Of a DNA stretch of 64,000 bases, positions 43,135 to 54,840 are shown piece after piece. How positions within the stretch are numbered: position 1 is the first letter of the stretch; each line of letters starts with the position of its first letter. The position numbers were made by a program, and so were the translations under genes. This DNA is from Nageia nagi (Eukaryota; Pinophyta), in contig JBITNC010000001.1 in NCBI GenBank assembly GCA_050084985.1, forward strand, positions 68,076,001 through 68,140,000, given 5' to 3'. The notes beneath the pieces were generated by a model. It saw nothing but the letters and a program-made list of their open reading frames with translations, had not been told where the DNA came from and did no database searches.

Positions 43135-43135
43135 A

Positions 43136-43638
43136 TGAGAGAATTGAACTATAACATGAAAAACTCTAAACTCCCAAGATCATATGAAAGTTCACAACAC
43201 ACATCTAACAAACTCACAAAGCAATCTCACAAAAATAACACAAGATGTAAGTGGTTCCTCCAACTAGGAGTACATCCACTAACTAGATCTTTACTTCAAT
43301 CACAAATACAACTCTCTTAAAATCCTCTTAAATCTCAACTCCTAAACACTATCCTCTAGCACAACTTTACTTCACAAATTGGTGTGTAAACACAAAGAGA
43401 GAGCCTTCTATTTATAGGCCAAAATCTCTCTTTGGATCACCCTTTTATCCAATGTACAAAAGCATGACATGCACATCCTTTTACCTAAGGGGAATACTCA
43501 TGACATGGAGTGTAAGACAAGTAATATTATTATATTCACTTAAATACTTAAAGTATCAAATGATACCCCTAAGTATTAGTGAACTTACATAGTAGATTAT
43601 TACATAACCTTTACAATAATGCATTATACATTCCAATA
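43136..43638 (-). repeat. 5' LTR of element B
   Basis: 503 bp; - strand TATTGGAATG...AATTCTCTCA, with the first dinucleotide TG mutated to TA. TATA box near 43410 (CTATTTATAG on +). Its U3 keeps a degenerate form of the inverted repeat seen in the LTRs of A (about 43534-43585). Confidence 0.85.
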
Positions 43639-43639
43639 A

Positions 43640-44475
43640 TTATGTTGTTAGGGACTTCAAAAATAGGATTAGGAACTTACAAATCCAATACTTTGATAGT
43701 ATCAGAGATCTGTTATATATTTTGGTGCTTGACCACCAACTAGTTTTTCAGAGAGACTTCATTAACTCCTCACCCCTCTCAAGATATGGCAGGTTCCTCT
43801 TTGAGCTCAGGGAGACACATGATTATTTGATTCTAAATGCTATTACTTGGTTCTTGCAATCCTACCATCACACTTGTTTACCCACCACTGCTCTTCACCA
43901 CCAATACATGGTAAATTATACTACAATCGATGGCAAATGATCCTAGTACCTCCTGCACCACCAATCTCCATCGATCCTACCATTATCTCCTTATGACTAA
44001 GAAGTGTTGTTTCTTAGCCAAGATGAGATTAGAGGTTATCTCCTCCCTCCATTCCAATCCAAAATCATTATGACACTCCTTCTTACCCAAAAAATACACT
44101 TCAAATTCCATCTCTCTTCAAGCTTGGAAGGAGTACGCCTATCACCTTTACATTACTAATCATTCATCCACCTCGAACTTCTTCTCTCCTTCCCTCATCC
44201 ATTCTATAATCTAGAGACTTTCCTTTGGCAAAGCACTTGATATTAAAAACCTTCAAGCTGAATAATTCAAACATGCCATTCACACCCTTCCTTCCATCCT
44301 CTTTAAGCTCTTAAATGACATCATCTACTCAGATTTCCCTTCTTCTTTGACCTCTTACATCATCCACCCCATATTCAAATTTGGTGATCCCAATGATTTG
44401 AGCAATTATTGCACCATTATGATTAGTACAACCTTGACCAAGCTATGTGCCATGATCATGGAGGAGTAAATTTTC
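43640..44475 (+). pseudogene. LINE relic: endonuclease end and start of RT
   Basis: Non-LTR retrotransposon remains. SRYGRFLFELRETHDYLILN (about 43779-43838) and TWFLQSYHHTCLPT match the C-terminal part of the AP-like endonuclease that nicks target DNA. After a degraded interval, SYIIHPIFKFGDPNDLSNY followed by CTIMISTTLTKLCAM (about 44355-44460) matches the first RT block of plant LINEs (fully I..IFK.GDP.D..NYR.I). It breaks off into the LTR-like segment. Confidence 0.75.
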
Positions 44476-44479
44476 AGAT

Positions 44480-45490
44480 GTATTAAAAAAAAGGTGAAAA
44501 ATAAAATTTTTCTTTTTCCATATTTATGTGCCTTATGGCCTGATTACGCATGAGATGCATCAAACAACTAACTTGACATAGACTACTTGGGAGATTATGC
44601 ATAGGTTATAAGAGGGGACCTACTTGACACCACCTATTCCAATTTGATCAACATCTAATGGAAGTTAAAGTTCATTGGAGGAGCCATAACATGTGGTACA
44701 ATTAATGCCAAGTGGCAATATCATATTGCATTTTCCCTATTGATAGTATATTTTGATATTTATGGTGTTTGTTATTATTTTGGGATTTTAATAGATGTTG
44801 GGTATTTTAATAATAAATGTAATTTACTATTAAATACTATCTATATGACCAAATCAAATAGAGACCCTAAAACCAAGGAGATTGATGCTACATGAATGCA
44901 AATGAAGGAGAATATTGTTAAGAGGATAGAGCAAATAATTGTAAAGGGGAAAAATACCAAGTTTGGTATTATTTGTTGTAACCACTCTTAATCCATTTTT
45001 AAGTTCCATAATGTTATAAATGGAGGCTTAGGGAGAGTGGAAGGGGGAAAATAATTCAACAAGATAATTCTTGTTAGTAAAAATTTCAAGAGTGGAATTA
45101 AGACCCCATTTCATAGAGGGAATTGGGAGAGATGCTATGCTAGTTAAAGCATAAGCAAATATATGTAAAATTCCCTGCAAACATAGTATAAAAAATATTT
45201 GAGAGATTAATGAGAATAGTTGTGGCATTAGAAGGCAAAATCCATTTGAAGCTTGTAGGCCTCAAGAATATGATATTATACTCACTTTTCATCATAGTTC
45301 AAACATGTTGTATGTAGTCCACATTGGCTAAACCAGGGTATATTGGTATTGCATTTTGGCAATTAATTTATGTTTTATTATTGCTTAAAAACTAAAATTT
45401 CTATAAGCACCTAGAAATATACAAGTGTGAAAATTTGTTGTTGACCTTATAATACCAAGGCGACTAGGGATTACGGATCATGAAAGCCAC
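44480..45490 (+). mobile_element. LTR-like insertion in the LINE, boundaries uncertain
   Basis: About 1 kb of non-coding sequence splits the LINE RT from its C-terminal part. It has a promoter-like GTTATAAATGGAGGC near 45013 and the AT-rich then transcript-like composition of an LTR. I could not define TG/CA ends or a duplication, so a solo LTR is an inference. Confidence 0.4.
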
Positions 45491-46545
45491 AATGGATCAA
45501 ACCTATTTCACTTTATGTGAAAGTGCTATTGAGACTACCCCTTTTAAACATACTTAAGGGTTCACTTCTCTAGCCCTAGGTTCTCCATGTGAGCAACAAT
45601 GCCACCTAGAGTCGATCAAGGTTATAAGGTAGTATCCATCCTAGAGAGATAGTGCATCTAGTTACACTTTTAGGATGTCCCATCTAAGCTATATTTGGTC
45701 CAACTTCCAAGACCTGATCACACCTGCAACCTTGTATGGAGTTGAGATTTGGGGCTCCACCTTGAGAGAAATAGATTGGACCTAAGTAGAGTGGATCTTG
45801 GTTAATTTCCTATCTTGTTTCATTCATAGTAAGAGGAAAGTACCACATCTTATCATACTTGCAAAGTTCATTTACCATCCCCTCCTAGTGTAGTCCCTTG
45901 CTTCCAAAGTCCTCTATATTCATCACCTCCAACATCTATATATCTATTGGGGGGATATAGATAGACTTTTAGTGCAAGCCTTGGCCTCCTTAATTGATCT
46001 AGCCACACACTATCATCGATGTTGGTTGCTTCAAAGATTTAGTTTTTTTCCTAATGGATTAACTTTACCACTAGAGAACTCATTTAGGACCCCAGCTGAC
46101 TATTTGTCTATGATCTAGGAGATTATATACAAGGCCTTAATTCAAACTACTTGGGTGTCTTCCTCTAAAATACTACCACCCAAGTTGGATCACTATGCTT
46201 GACATGAACTTCACTTGGATAGGGGTTTGATCCTCCCACCTGGATGTAAATTAGTTTACATCTCCCTTTTGGGTTGAGGATATTTCATAGATAGTTTTAA
46301 GTCTGCTCCCACTAATTGAGGATTGAGATAGACCATCATATAGATCAAGAGTTGCAAGCTTATTTCCTTTGCTCTCATGAAATTTATTTCAAGGACCATT
46401 TCATATTCTGATTCTCAGTATACTATGAGATCTGAGGCCGTTATCATTACCTCTCCTGAGACTCATGTAACTTGTTAGACACATTCCTTTAGTACCCATA
46501 CCAATGCTTATTGAATCTTTATTTTTTAAATGCCTTCCTTCGTCA
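45491..46545 (+). pseudogene. LINE relic: C-terminal region and 3' end
   Basis: MELRFGAPP / EIWGSTLREIDWT near 45740-45785 corresponds to the conserved L-Y-G-x-E-x-W-G block after the RT of plant LINEs. It continues LLVQALASLIDLATHYHRCW (about 45965-46025) and ends near 46545 with CGTCAAAAAAAAC, an A-rich tail expected at a LINE 3' end. Multiple stops. Confidence 0.65.
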
Positions 46546-48035
46546 AAAAAAACTTCTAATTTGGGGCCATCAATTGATCGAGGTTCAACACATCACATCA
46601 TTCTTTAGAGCTCCCTCTCTAGAAGGGACTTATAGGAGACATCAAGATAAGCCTCCATAGCCACCTCATCAAACCAAGAGATGTATCCAAAGAATCTAGT
46701 ATTCATTGATAATGCAATATATCATATCCTTTTTCTTGACCATCAGTAGTTCCCCAAACACATCTTGTAATGATCCTCGAAACCCCTCTCCAGAGCTAAG
46801 AGTGCCACCATCTCTCCCCCTAGAGAGGCTTAAGATAGCCTCCATTTGGATGTACTAGATTTTGTATCTCCCTCAATTTAAGATTAGTACCTTTATGTGG
46901 TTGTATTTGATTATGTCATTCTTTATGCTTTTACATTTTTTCTCTAGTTGTTTCCCAACTTAGGCTTTGCTGGCCTCATGAGCATGATTGTACATGATAG
47001 TCCCATTGACCACTTTTGATCACCCGAAGATATTAATATAGTTTCTTTCTTTCTTTTCTAACTCCTTTTACTTGAATTGATATTTTATTTTATTTTGAAT
47101 GTTATAGTTTAAAATTATTTAAATGATTAAATCTTTTTCATGTCAATGATTATTATATGTTCATGTTTTGTATGTTATTTTTACTTGGTGTTATTTTTTT
47201 TGTATAAAAAAGACTGTATTAATATAAAATCTCTTTCATTCAAAAAAGGAATGGATGGAAATAAGCACACCTCATGTAACACACCCTAGATAACTAAAGT
47301 ATAAACCTAACATTTTTGTTATAAAATAAAAAACATCATCATAACCGTTAAAAAGAATGCTACCAACTTCACCAGCTATTCACAAAATCTCACATGAGAG
47401 AAAACCAACTATGCATAAACCAAGACTTAAAATAAGAGGCTAAGGGGGGTAAAAGTAGTCCACATCACCTAAGTATTCCTAACCTTTTTCTCTTAGGCTC
47501 AAAGTTCCCTAACCATCATTAGCATTAATGCCATCATTATTATCATTAGCATTGCCACACATATCAACAACATCATGCTAGGTAGTGAAAGGATTAACCA
47601 CATAACCCCAACTAGCAACTGAGTTAGATGGCAAGGGGAAGATATCCCAACCACTCTAGTGTCAAGAAGAAGAAGGACCTGCAACATAAATTCTCTTAGG
47701 ATTTGGTGGAGAATGGGACCAATGGTGGCTTTGTGAAGGACATAAATGATGCCCACTAGAGTGTTGCCTAGTTTGAGATGAGCGACCCCAAGACTTGGAT
47801 TATCGATAAGAAGCAACATTTGGGGAGACATGACTAATGTAATAGGGTGCATTCCCCCAATAATATAATTAGTTACATAAATGTTGTACATCCATATTCA
47901 CTTTTTCCACTTGCACAACTATCTACATTAAGCAAGATAAAAATAAATAAATGCTTTTTGTCATGTAAATACAATATTAATCTTGCTTTTCCATAAATAA
48001 TAAAGAATATCAAGGAAAAATATATGCTAAACTTC
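46546..48035. other. Unassigned interval between LINE relics
   Basis: 46546-46990 looks like further degraded LINE 3' sequence. 47499-47891 has a - strand open frame of 130 codons that is Leu/Met-rich and matches nothing I know; another - frame over the same bases is Ser/His-rich and more plausible but broken. 47460-47890 remains unexplained. Otherwise AT-rich. Confidence 0.4.
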
Positions 48036-48039
48036 AATT

Positions 48040-48330
48040 AATGATTGATAATTCTAGAGTATCCCTTAAAAGAGCATGGACCCATAAGCATGAAGCAGTA
48101 AAAAAGGGTTGCAAAAAGAAATAATCCACTCCCATGCTGCTTTAGCTTTTTGATAGGACCAAAATATATGCATAAAATCCTCTTAATCTCCACAAAAAAG
48201 CATAAATAGGGTTAACCACCCATAAATGTTGAATTTTGTGACCAATGGGTAAATCTTGATGAAGCAAGCTCTAACCAAAGAAACTTTGCTTAGGTTCAAT
48301 ATAAGAGGTCCAAATCACAGTGAATCTCAG
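48040..48330 (-). pseudogene. LINE zinc-binding RT tail (zf-RVT-like) relic
   Basis: The - strand reads KVSLVRACFIKIYPLVTKFN, FCGD, then EDFMHIFWSYQKAKAAWEWI, which matches the zf-RVT domain found after the RT in plant LINEs (C-x-x-C, E-D-x-x-H-x-F-x-x-C, A-x-x-x-W). The Cys after HIFW is Tyr. Upstream sequence was lost near 48360-48544. Confidence 0.6.
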
Positions 48331-48544
48331 TCTCCACCTTGGTGTTATTTAATTTCATATTGTTAAAGCATGGTATTATTTATGCGATTTTAAATATTAC
48401 TTTTATATTTTTGGTTGAATAATTTTTTATAAAAATGATTTTTGATGGTTTATTGTAGTTATTATTATCATTGTTAAAGAAAATAGTTATGGTTTTAAGT
48501 ATATTTTTTAAGTATCTTTCAAAATTTTTATCATAAGTTTATTT

Positions 48545-49395
48545 TGTGATATTCCTAAATTTTGGCGTCTCACTCACTATGGCACCAAGAAGTGGGACTG
48601 CACCCCCATGGTGTTCTCTTAGCCATTAAGGAGTATTTTTGTTATTTTAGAGTAATTTGGGAATATTTCAATAATTTTAGTAATAAGTAGGGGATTTTTA
48701 TATATTTTATCTCACTTAGAGGCTCTCCAACACAGAACATTGGATTTTATGAGTAATTAATTGTTGCTTTTATTTGTAAATTGCATGGGCCACTTAAGGA
48801 TGTCAAATAAATGTTGTAATTGGAATACCAAGGCAAATAATAATTGTAAATGCAATATTAGTCTCCTTTAGTGAGGTGTTGCATATCTTATCCTTGATGA
48901 ATTATAATTTGGCATCTCAAGGTATTTGGATGCCTCTTAATTTATAAATGCTTCCCCCCTAAGTTGTATACATCCCCAGGGGTAGAGCATGAAGATTCCA
49001 AGGAGGTTATAGTAATCTTGAGAATACATCAAGAGGGAGTTGTTACACCTAAAGAGATAATTTGCACCATCTAATGTGACTACATGGATCTTAAGACACT
49101 CTAAGATGTGACATGTCACCCTTAGGTGAATCTGTACCCTACACCTTGGTCTCGATCATACCAAGGTTAACACATGATACGAAGGAAACTTGAAAGCTAT
49201 ATAAGGAAGACATTGGCTCATTTGGAGATATGCTTGTTTGGAATTTATTCTTCTTCTTTAGGTTTTGGGAATTGACTCCTTCTATAGCCTCTTGTGAATA
49301 AAACCCACAAGGGAGGTGTTGAGGTTTAGTGAGATCATAGGGCTACACAAATGGCTACTTTAAGGGTTAACAAACCTCAAAGGCATTGGGCATTG
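48545..49395 (+). repeat. 5' LTR of the deletion derivative (right end approximate)
   Basis: Starts TGTGATATTCC. A TATATAAGG promoter-like site near 49199 and a transcript-start-like region follow. The exact 3' end is unclear; AAAGGCA/TTGGGCATTG near 49382 is a candidate LTR/primer-site junction. Confidence 0.55.
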
Positions 49396-51690
49396 TTGTA
49401 GGAAACTATGGCATGTATGAGAAATAAGTATTTCAGAATATCCAAATGAGAAGCAGTTTCTTACACTACATGTGGAATTTAATTTGAATAATATCAATAC
49501 ATAACATCCATAACATAACATTCCATAAAAATATAAATCAAAATATTGAATGCTTCCACTTCACTTTATTAATTAATGTTGGGATTACTCTAGATTATCA
49601 AACATTGCTAATAGATACCTTGGTTTCTTGGCCATAGTTTGAAGAGGAGGAAGTCCCAGTACAAGCCTTGCCACTTATATGGAACAACCTTGTTTGCTTT
49701 TATTTTCTTTTTCATCATCTTAAGAACTTCTTTACATAGGGCATCCTTGCTCTAGCTCAAAGGCATATAATTCCATTTCCATTGCAATATTATTAGAATT
49801 ATATTTGTGTCTCAATATTTTGTTGTATCTTGCAAGGTTAACAATAATAGCTTAAACATTGGGTTTATGGATGGAATATTGTGTTATCTTGCTATTTTGG
49901 CCTAGATGTTGAGCTTGCTTGGTTAATTGCATTATTTTGAGTTTAATCATGGGATATATAGCATTACTAGTTAGACATTAATATTTTTTGCTTCAATAAT
50001 TACACTTGAGGTTGGGCATTGGGTTTTTGGCTTGAGATTATGTCCTCAAGGTTAGAAGTTTTGTATTTGTAGTGATTGGATAGGGTATTTTAGATGTTTT
50101 TAACACTCAGATAACTTGATTGGACCTTAAGTATTAAGGAGGTTTTTTTGGACCTTAAGGAAGCATCCACATACTCAAATATACATAATTCATCTATTTG
50201 AAGCTAGATGTTGGAGAATATGCACCCAGTTTTATAATTTTAAAGCTAAGAAAGGTGGATGTGGAGGCTAGAGGTGTCAAATTCTACCAATTGTGATAAA
50301 ATGTTGGGCATATAACTTGTAGCTCTTGAAATTACAATATTACAAAGGACTACTTCTACAAAGAAAATTATTTTTAGTTGTTCAAGAACAATTTTAGTGA
50401 TCACACATGGGAGAAATCTACATCCATATAGGTTATTAGCACTCTAGGAGTGCCATGTTGAGATCTAGGTCTTCAAACTTGGCCCATTGCTAACTTAGGA
50501 GGGTGAGGTCAACCATCATTGCATGAAACAAGATGCCAAGGTGTGATGTTGGGCATTAGAGGAAAAATTTGACACTCACTACTCAGTTCAAGGCTCTAGG
50601 ATAAATTCGTCTATGGAGAGATCCAAATTCAGGTTTGAGTTCATTTTAGAAATTAATTTAATTTTTTTTGAAATTAAATTAGGAGAAAAAGAAAAAATAA
50701 AAAAATATTTTATTATGAGAAAATTATTTTATTTTAATTTAAGGAGCAAATTAAATTGGAGAAATAAGTTAACTATAATTGGAGGGAAATTTTTGAAATT
50801 CAAAACTTAGAAAGCTCCTATAAAAGTGATGTTGAGTCTAGAGAAGAAGCTCACAAAATTTGGAAAGAAAATTTACAATCTTTGAGCATCATCTTGAAAT
50901 TACAAAGAGAAAAAGAGTTGGTTCAAACTTGGAGACTTCAAACTAGTTTGAGAAAGGTTGCATCAATAAAATTCAGGATTCAAGGTGATTCCTCCACCCT
51001 TAAGAAGGATGTTGGCATACCCAGAAGATTATTTTCAACTTCTAGATATATTTCTCCACCCCTAGGTGAATTTTTCCAATTTAAGAGCATCTATTTTTTC
51101 ATTTTAGAGGTGAAATTTCATATCTGGGGATGATGTCAAGCCCTAGATCCAACCTAAGTATCATGGAATGAGCAAAAATGATAAGGAAGTTGGGATTCTT
51201 TAAGGGCACACTAAAAAATGTGAGAATTTTCTATTGTTGCAAGGTTCCATGGGAATATAGTCATTATTGTAAGAGTCAAGATACAATATTTCACATTGAA
51301 AGGGATTCAATCTTAGAAGTAGAAAGGGATTCAATCTTAGAAGTAGATTCCAAGGGCATAACTAGAAGTGAAGAATGGAAAAGGAAAGAAAAGATAACGA
51401 TGAGAGCAGGATCCACTTAGGATTAAGGGGTAGAAACACCACTAGAGTTAAACATCAAATTTTAGAAATACTCAACTTGATCCACCAACTTCAAAGAAAA
51501 AGTCAAGTTTAAGGATTACAAAAAAATGGTGGGAGGGCATGCATAAGAGGGATCACTCAAAACATACCAAGATAATATGGAACATCCAATCAAGGAGTTG
51601 AAGGAAGGAAATCATCAACCCTAAGGGTGTTCATTAGACCCACAACTATCATAATAGGGGAAAGGTTAACACCCAAAGAAGACCTATAAT
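49396..51690 (+). other. Interior of deletion derivative, leader and degraded gag
   Basis: Mostly non-coding in its first 1.2 kb. From about 50613 open patches rich in Lys/Arg/Glu appear (83 codons at 50882-51133, 80 at 51178-51420), with a 27-base direct repeat near 51293-51345 (AGGGATTCAATCTTAGAAGT). They may be gag remnants, but no motif is clear. Confidence 0.4.
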
Positions 51691-52025
51691 GACCCATCTT
51701 TATCAATAAAAGGAAGGCCTTTATTATGGTTGCAAGAAGACAAGGGAACCAAATTACCATTGTCAGTATAGGTGAAACTTCTCACATACAACTTTAGATA
51801 TTCTACAACAAGGTAGCAAGAGTCAAGATCAAGATAGATGACTACACATTAGAGGATGAATTATATGTTTAGCCTATGGACAGAAAATGCCATACTATCT
51901 TGAGATTTCAATGCATGTATAATTTGGGATATATCCATATCAATTATCAAAAGTTGGAGATGAAATTCATGACTAATGAGTAAAGAGTCACATTAAAAGG
52001 GTTGAAGGGTTGTTATTGCTCTTAA
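51691..52025 (+). pseudogene. Gag zinc-knuckle and protease remnant
   Basis: GLYYGCKKTREPNYHCQYR (about 51717-51775) resembles a CCHC knuckle with lost ligands. VKIKIDDYTLEDELYV, then ILRFQCMYNLGYIHINYQKL and EMKF (about 51815-51970) resemble the C-terminal half of Ty3-type protease (I-L-G-x-x-W-L-x-x-L-G...N-Y-x-x-x-M-x-F). It ends in stops around 52025. Confidence 0.6.
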
Positions 52026-52028
52026 CAC

Positions 52029-52331
52029 TTGGCACTAGTACCTCTAGAAATGGCTTGTTCCCTTCATAATGGGAATTTGAGAAGCTTGGAAGGTGACATC
52101 ATCCTCTTGGAGACTTCTATGCATCATGTATCCACTTCAACAAGGCCTACAATATCCCAAGGGACTATTGATGCATACACAACTCCAATTTTGATCAAAG
52201 ACAATTTGAAGGAAGGAATTACACACCCAACACAAGGAAGAGGGATAACTCTCACATCATTAAAGGCTAATTTATCAAAGATAATTAGAAGTAAGCATGA
52301 GTTAGTAGATTTCATATATGCTCACCTATAA
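52029..52331 (+). pseudogene. Open frame after protease remnant, unrecognised
   Basis: 100 codons, MALVPLEMACSLHNGNLRSL ... HELVDFIYAHL. It follows the protease in the place where linker or RT would start. No family is recognised. Probably a fragment of the post-protease linker. Confidence 0.35.
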
Positions 52332-52499
52332 GATAAGGAAATAGCACTCTAAAACTCAACATGTATGGAGGAGTTAGAATTTGTTGATTCTAAGTATTCC
52401 AAGGAGATTGAAGATGAAGATGAATGTGAAAAGAAATAAGAAGACTCAGGCTCAACTGCTACATCCATAGTTCTGAATTGCTTGGGAATAAGCAATTTA

Positions 52500-52512
52500 A
52501 GAGGGGAAAATT
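52500..52512 (+). promoter_or_regulatory. Polypurine tract of the deletion derivative
   Basis: AGAGGGGAAAATT directly precedes the right LTR start TGTACTATTCC. Confidence 0.65.
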
Positions 52513-52854
52513 TGTACTATTCCCAAAATTTGGCATCTCACTCACTTCGAAATAGGAAGTGGGATGTGCACCCTTATGGTGCTCTCTTAACCATATGGGA
52601 CTATTTTGGTAGTTTTAAAGTAATTTAGAAATATTTCAATAATTTTAGTAACAATTAGGGTAATTTTATACATTTTATCCCACTTAGAGACTCTCCAACA
52701 TAGGACATTGGATATATAAGTCATTCATTATTACTTTTATTTGTAAATTGCATGGGCCACTTAAAGATGCCAAATAAATGTTGTAATTGGAGTACCAAGG
52801 CAAATAATAAATGTAAATACAATATTATTATCCTTTAGTGAGGTGTTGCATATA
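52513..52854 (+). repeat. Truncated 3' LTR of the deletion derivative
   Basis: 342 bases aligned with 48545-48896. Homology stops after GTTGCATAT, where - strand gypsy sequence begins within about 20 bases. Confidence 0.7.
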
Positions 52855-52874
52855 TTGGCAACATGGTTAATGCA

Positions 52875-53800
52875 TAATATACAACTTCAAATATTAGCCA
52901 TTGATCATGATCAGAAAGATCTGACCATATGCTTTTTCTAATTCGAATGCATTGTTCCAGATTTCTTAGAAAATACGGTAAGGTCTGAACCATAGAGAAT
53001 CAAACTTTTGATCGAGCCTAGGCTTGGTGTAATCTTTGTTCCATTTAATAACTAAATCACTAGGCTTGAAACAAACATTAGATGTATACCTTTTATCAAA
53101 CCATTTCTTCACCATACTATTTCTCTTTTAGATTTCTTTGTACAAATTCTCCTAAGCTCATCTAAGTAGATAAGATTGAACTTCCTTACCTATAATGGGT
53201 ATGCATCATTCATCTCATACCAATTAAGTAATTAGAACACTAGTAAATCAATGTGAGATGGTAAAATAGCTCTTTTCCCATAAACCAAAACATAAGGAGA
53301 ATTTTTTATGAAAGATTTATTAGTGATCCGATCTACCCATAATGTAAGGTTGAGCTTCTTGTCCTAGTCTCTTATTTTCATCAACTATCCTCTTTAGGAT
53401 TCTAAATAGATTTTTATTTGTTGACTTAGCTAATCCATTACCTTGAAGGTAATAATTGGAAGAGTTTTTATAGTAAATGTCATACTTAAGAGCAAAGTCT
53501 AAAAGTCTGACTCCCAAAAATATTAGACCATTGTTTGATATAACAGTTTGTGGAATACCAAATTTTGTAATAATTCTCTCCATAAAAGAGATGATTATAT
53601 TTTGATCTTGATATTTAGTAGTAGAGGCTTTCATCCATCTTCTAAAATAATCTATAGCTGTTAAGATGAATCTAGTTTTGGATGAATACCCTAGGTTGAT
53701 CATGCCAATAAAATCAAGGTCCCATTGTTGAAAAGGCTCTTGTATTGTGATAGGTTGCAATGGTAGGGATGCCATTCTTCTCCTTCCCATAAATATATGA
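52875..53800 (-). pseudogene. Gypsy integrase fragment
   Basis: On the - strand the core reads MASLPLQPITIQEPFQQW, DLDFIGMINLGYSSKTRF, ILTAIDYFRRW and ITKFGIPQTVISNNG (the second catalytic Asp is Asn), then NLFRILKRIVDENKRL where E of the N-G-L-A-E-type motif is replaced (NGLAKSTNK). The longest open piece is 53320-53790. The C-terminus continues to about 52875 with FKPSDLVIKW, KFDSLWFRPYRI (a degraded GPY/F) and NAFELEKAYG. It is the same family as the integrase at 2634-3712. Confidence 0.85.
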
Positions 53801-54840
53801 TATTTATCACATTATTTAACAATTTGAAATGAATCTATGTATAAGGCCAATAAAAACTTGCTTGTAAATTTTTTATAGTAGTGGTGTAACCTGAATAGTG
53901 TCCTTTGGAAAATCCAGAATGAAATTATTTTAGAACCTTAGCAACTTTCTTATGATAAATTCATCTCAATAACATCCAATCACAATTCTTTCTATATAAT
54001 ACATGATCTATCTTACAATAATTAAGAGAATTTAATCTAAACATTCTCCTTTATGTAGCATTAACTCTAGATGGTAGTCTACCATTGTCAAAATATACAC
54101 AACGTTGTGTTATCTAATCTTTTGGTTCTTTTGAAACTTTTGAAAATTCTCCATTTTCATATTCTACTTCAATAATCAATACCTATTAAGAGCTTTGATA
54201 TTCAGCCAACTATTTGTAAAGAGCTCTCCCCTTAACCATCTTAGAAGGATGGATTTCAACATTATACTTTAAAATCTTTGTAATCCATTCAACCCTACTA
54301 GAATCCATCTCACCTTGTAGAATGTAACTTCTAACATTAGGATGAATGGTTAGAACTATAATTTTATTCTGAGAGATGTAGTGTTTATACTTGTTAATGA
54401 CTTTCATTATAGTGAACACCTAGTTTTCAATGAATCCATATCTTTCCTCAATCTCATGTAGAGTCTGGTTGAATAAGGATATAGGGTGTTCATCATGATT
54501 ATCTTATTTCTATGTCAGAACTAATGCTATGTTGGTTTTTGCTCCATAAGCATACAAGATAAAGTCCTTTTGAGAAATTAGGATTCTTTAAAATTGGAAC
54601 AAACATAATGGTTGATTTTATTTGTCCATGTATCATTCTATTATCCACTTAAAAGGAACTTTATATTTAAGAAATTATGTTATTGGATGGATAATTCCAA
54701 CAAAATAATAGATGAACCTCTTTACAAAATTAATCTGACCAAAAAATGATTGCAGCTTCTTTATATTAGAATATGGAAGAGTGAGTTTGGAAATAGCTTC
54801 CACTATAACACTACCTTCTATCTCCATGTAATATTTTTCA
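53801..54840 (-). pseudogene. Gypsy RT end and RNase H fragment
   Basis: The - strand reads LQSFFGQINFVKRFIYYFVG (RT/RNase H connection, about 54690-54760), then DFILYAYGAKTNIALVLT where the first RNase H Asp is missing, as in the element at 2000. MFTIMKVINKYKHYISQNKI and VEWITKILKYNVEIHPSK follow (54210-54419). No archaeal-type RNase H lies between this and the integrase. Truncated at about 54840, so the RT body and anything upstream are absent. Confidence 0.8.

Larger units (their letters stand above)
28014..43638 (-). mobile_element. Copia element B, with element A nested inside
   Basis: A Ty1/copia element related to the tandem array, on the - strand. Reading from high to low coordinates: 5' LTR (43136-43638), degraded primer site, leader (43118-40091), gag-protease (40090-38861), integrase-RT-first part of RNase H (about 38720-36586), element A (36585-29249), rest of RNase H (29248-28760), 3' region with one clear hairpin repeat, polypurine tract (about 28050-28061) and a 36-base remnant of the 3' LTR. 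ATTAT at 43639-43643 would be its right target duplication, but truncation removed the other side. Confidence 0.9.
48545..52854 (+). mobile_element. Gypsy-like deletion derivative lacking RT and integrase
   Basis: A direct repeat links 48545-48896 with 52513-52854 (TGTGATATTCC and TGTACTATTCC starts, then shared CTCTCCAACA, AAATTGCATGGGCCACTTA and GTGAGGTGTTGCATAT). The right copy is preceded by the polypurine run AAGAGGGGAAAATT. I read these as LTRs, the right one truncated at 52854. The interior (about 49400-52500) has gag/protease remnants but no RT, RNase H or integrase. Confidence 0.75.
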
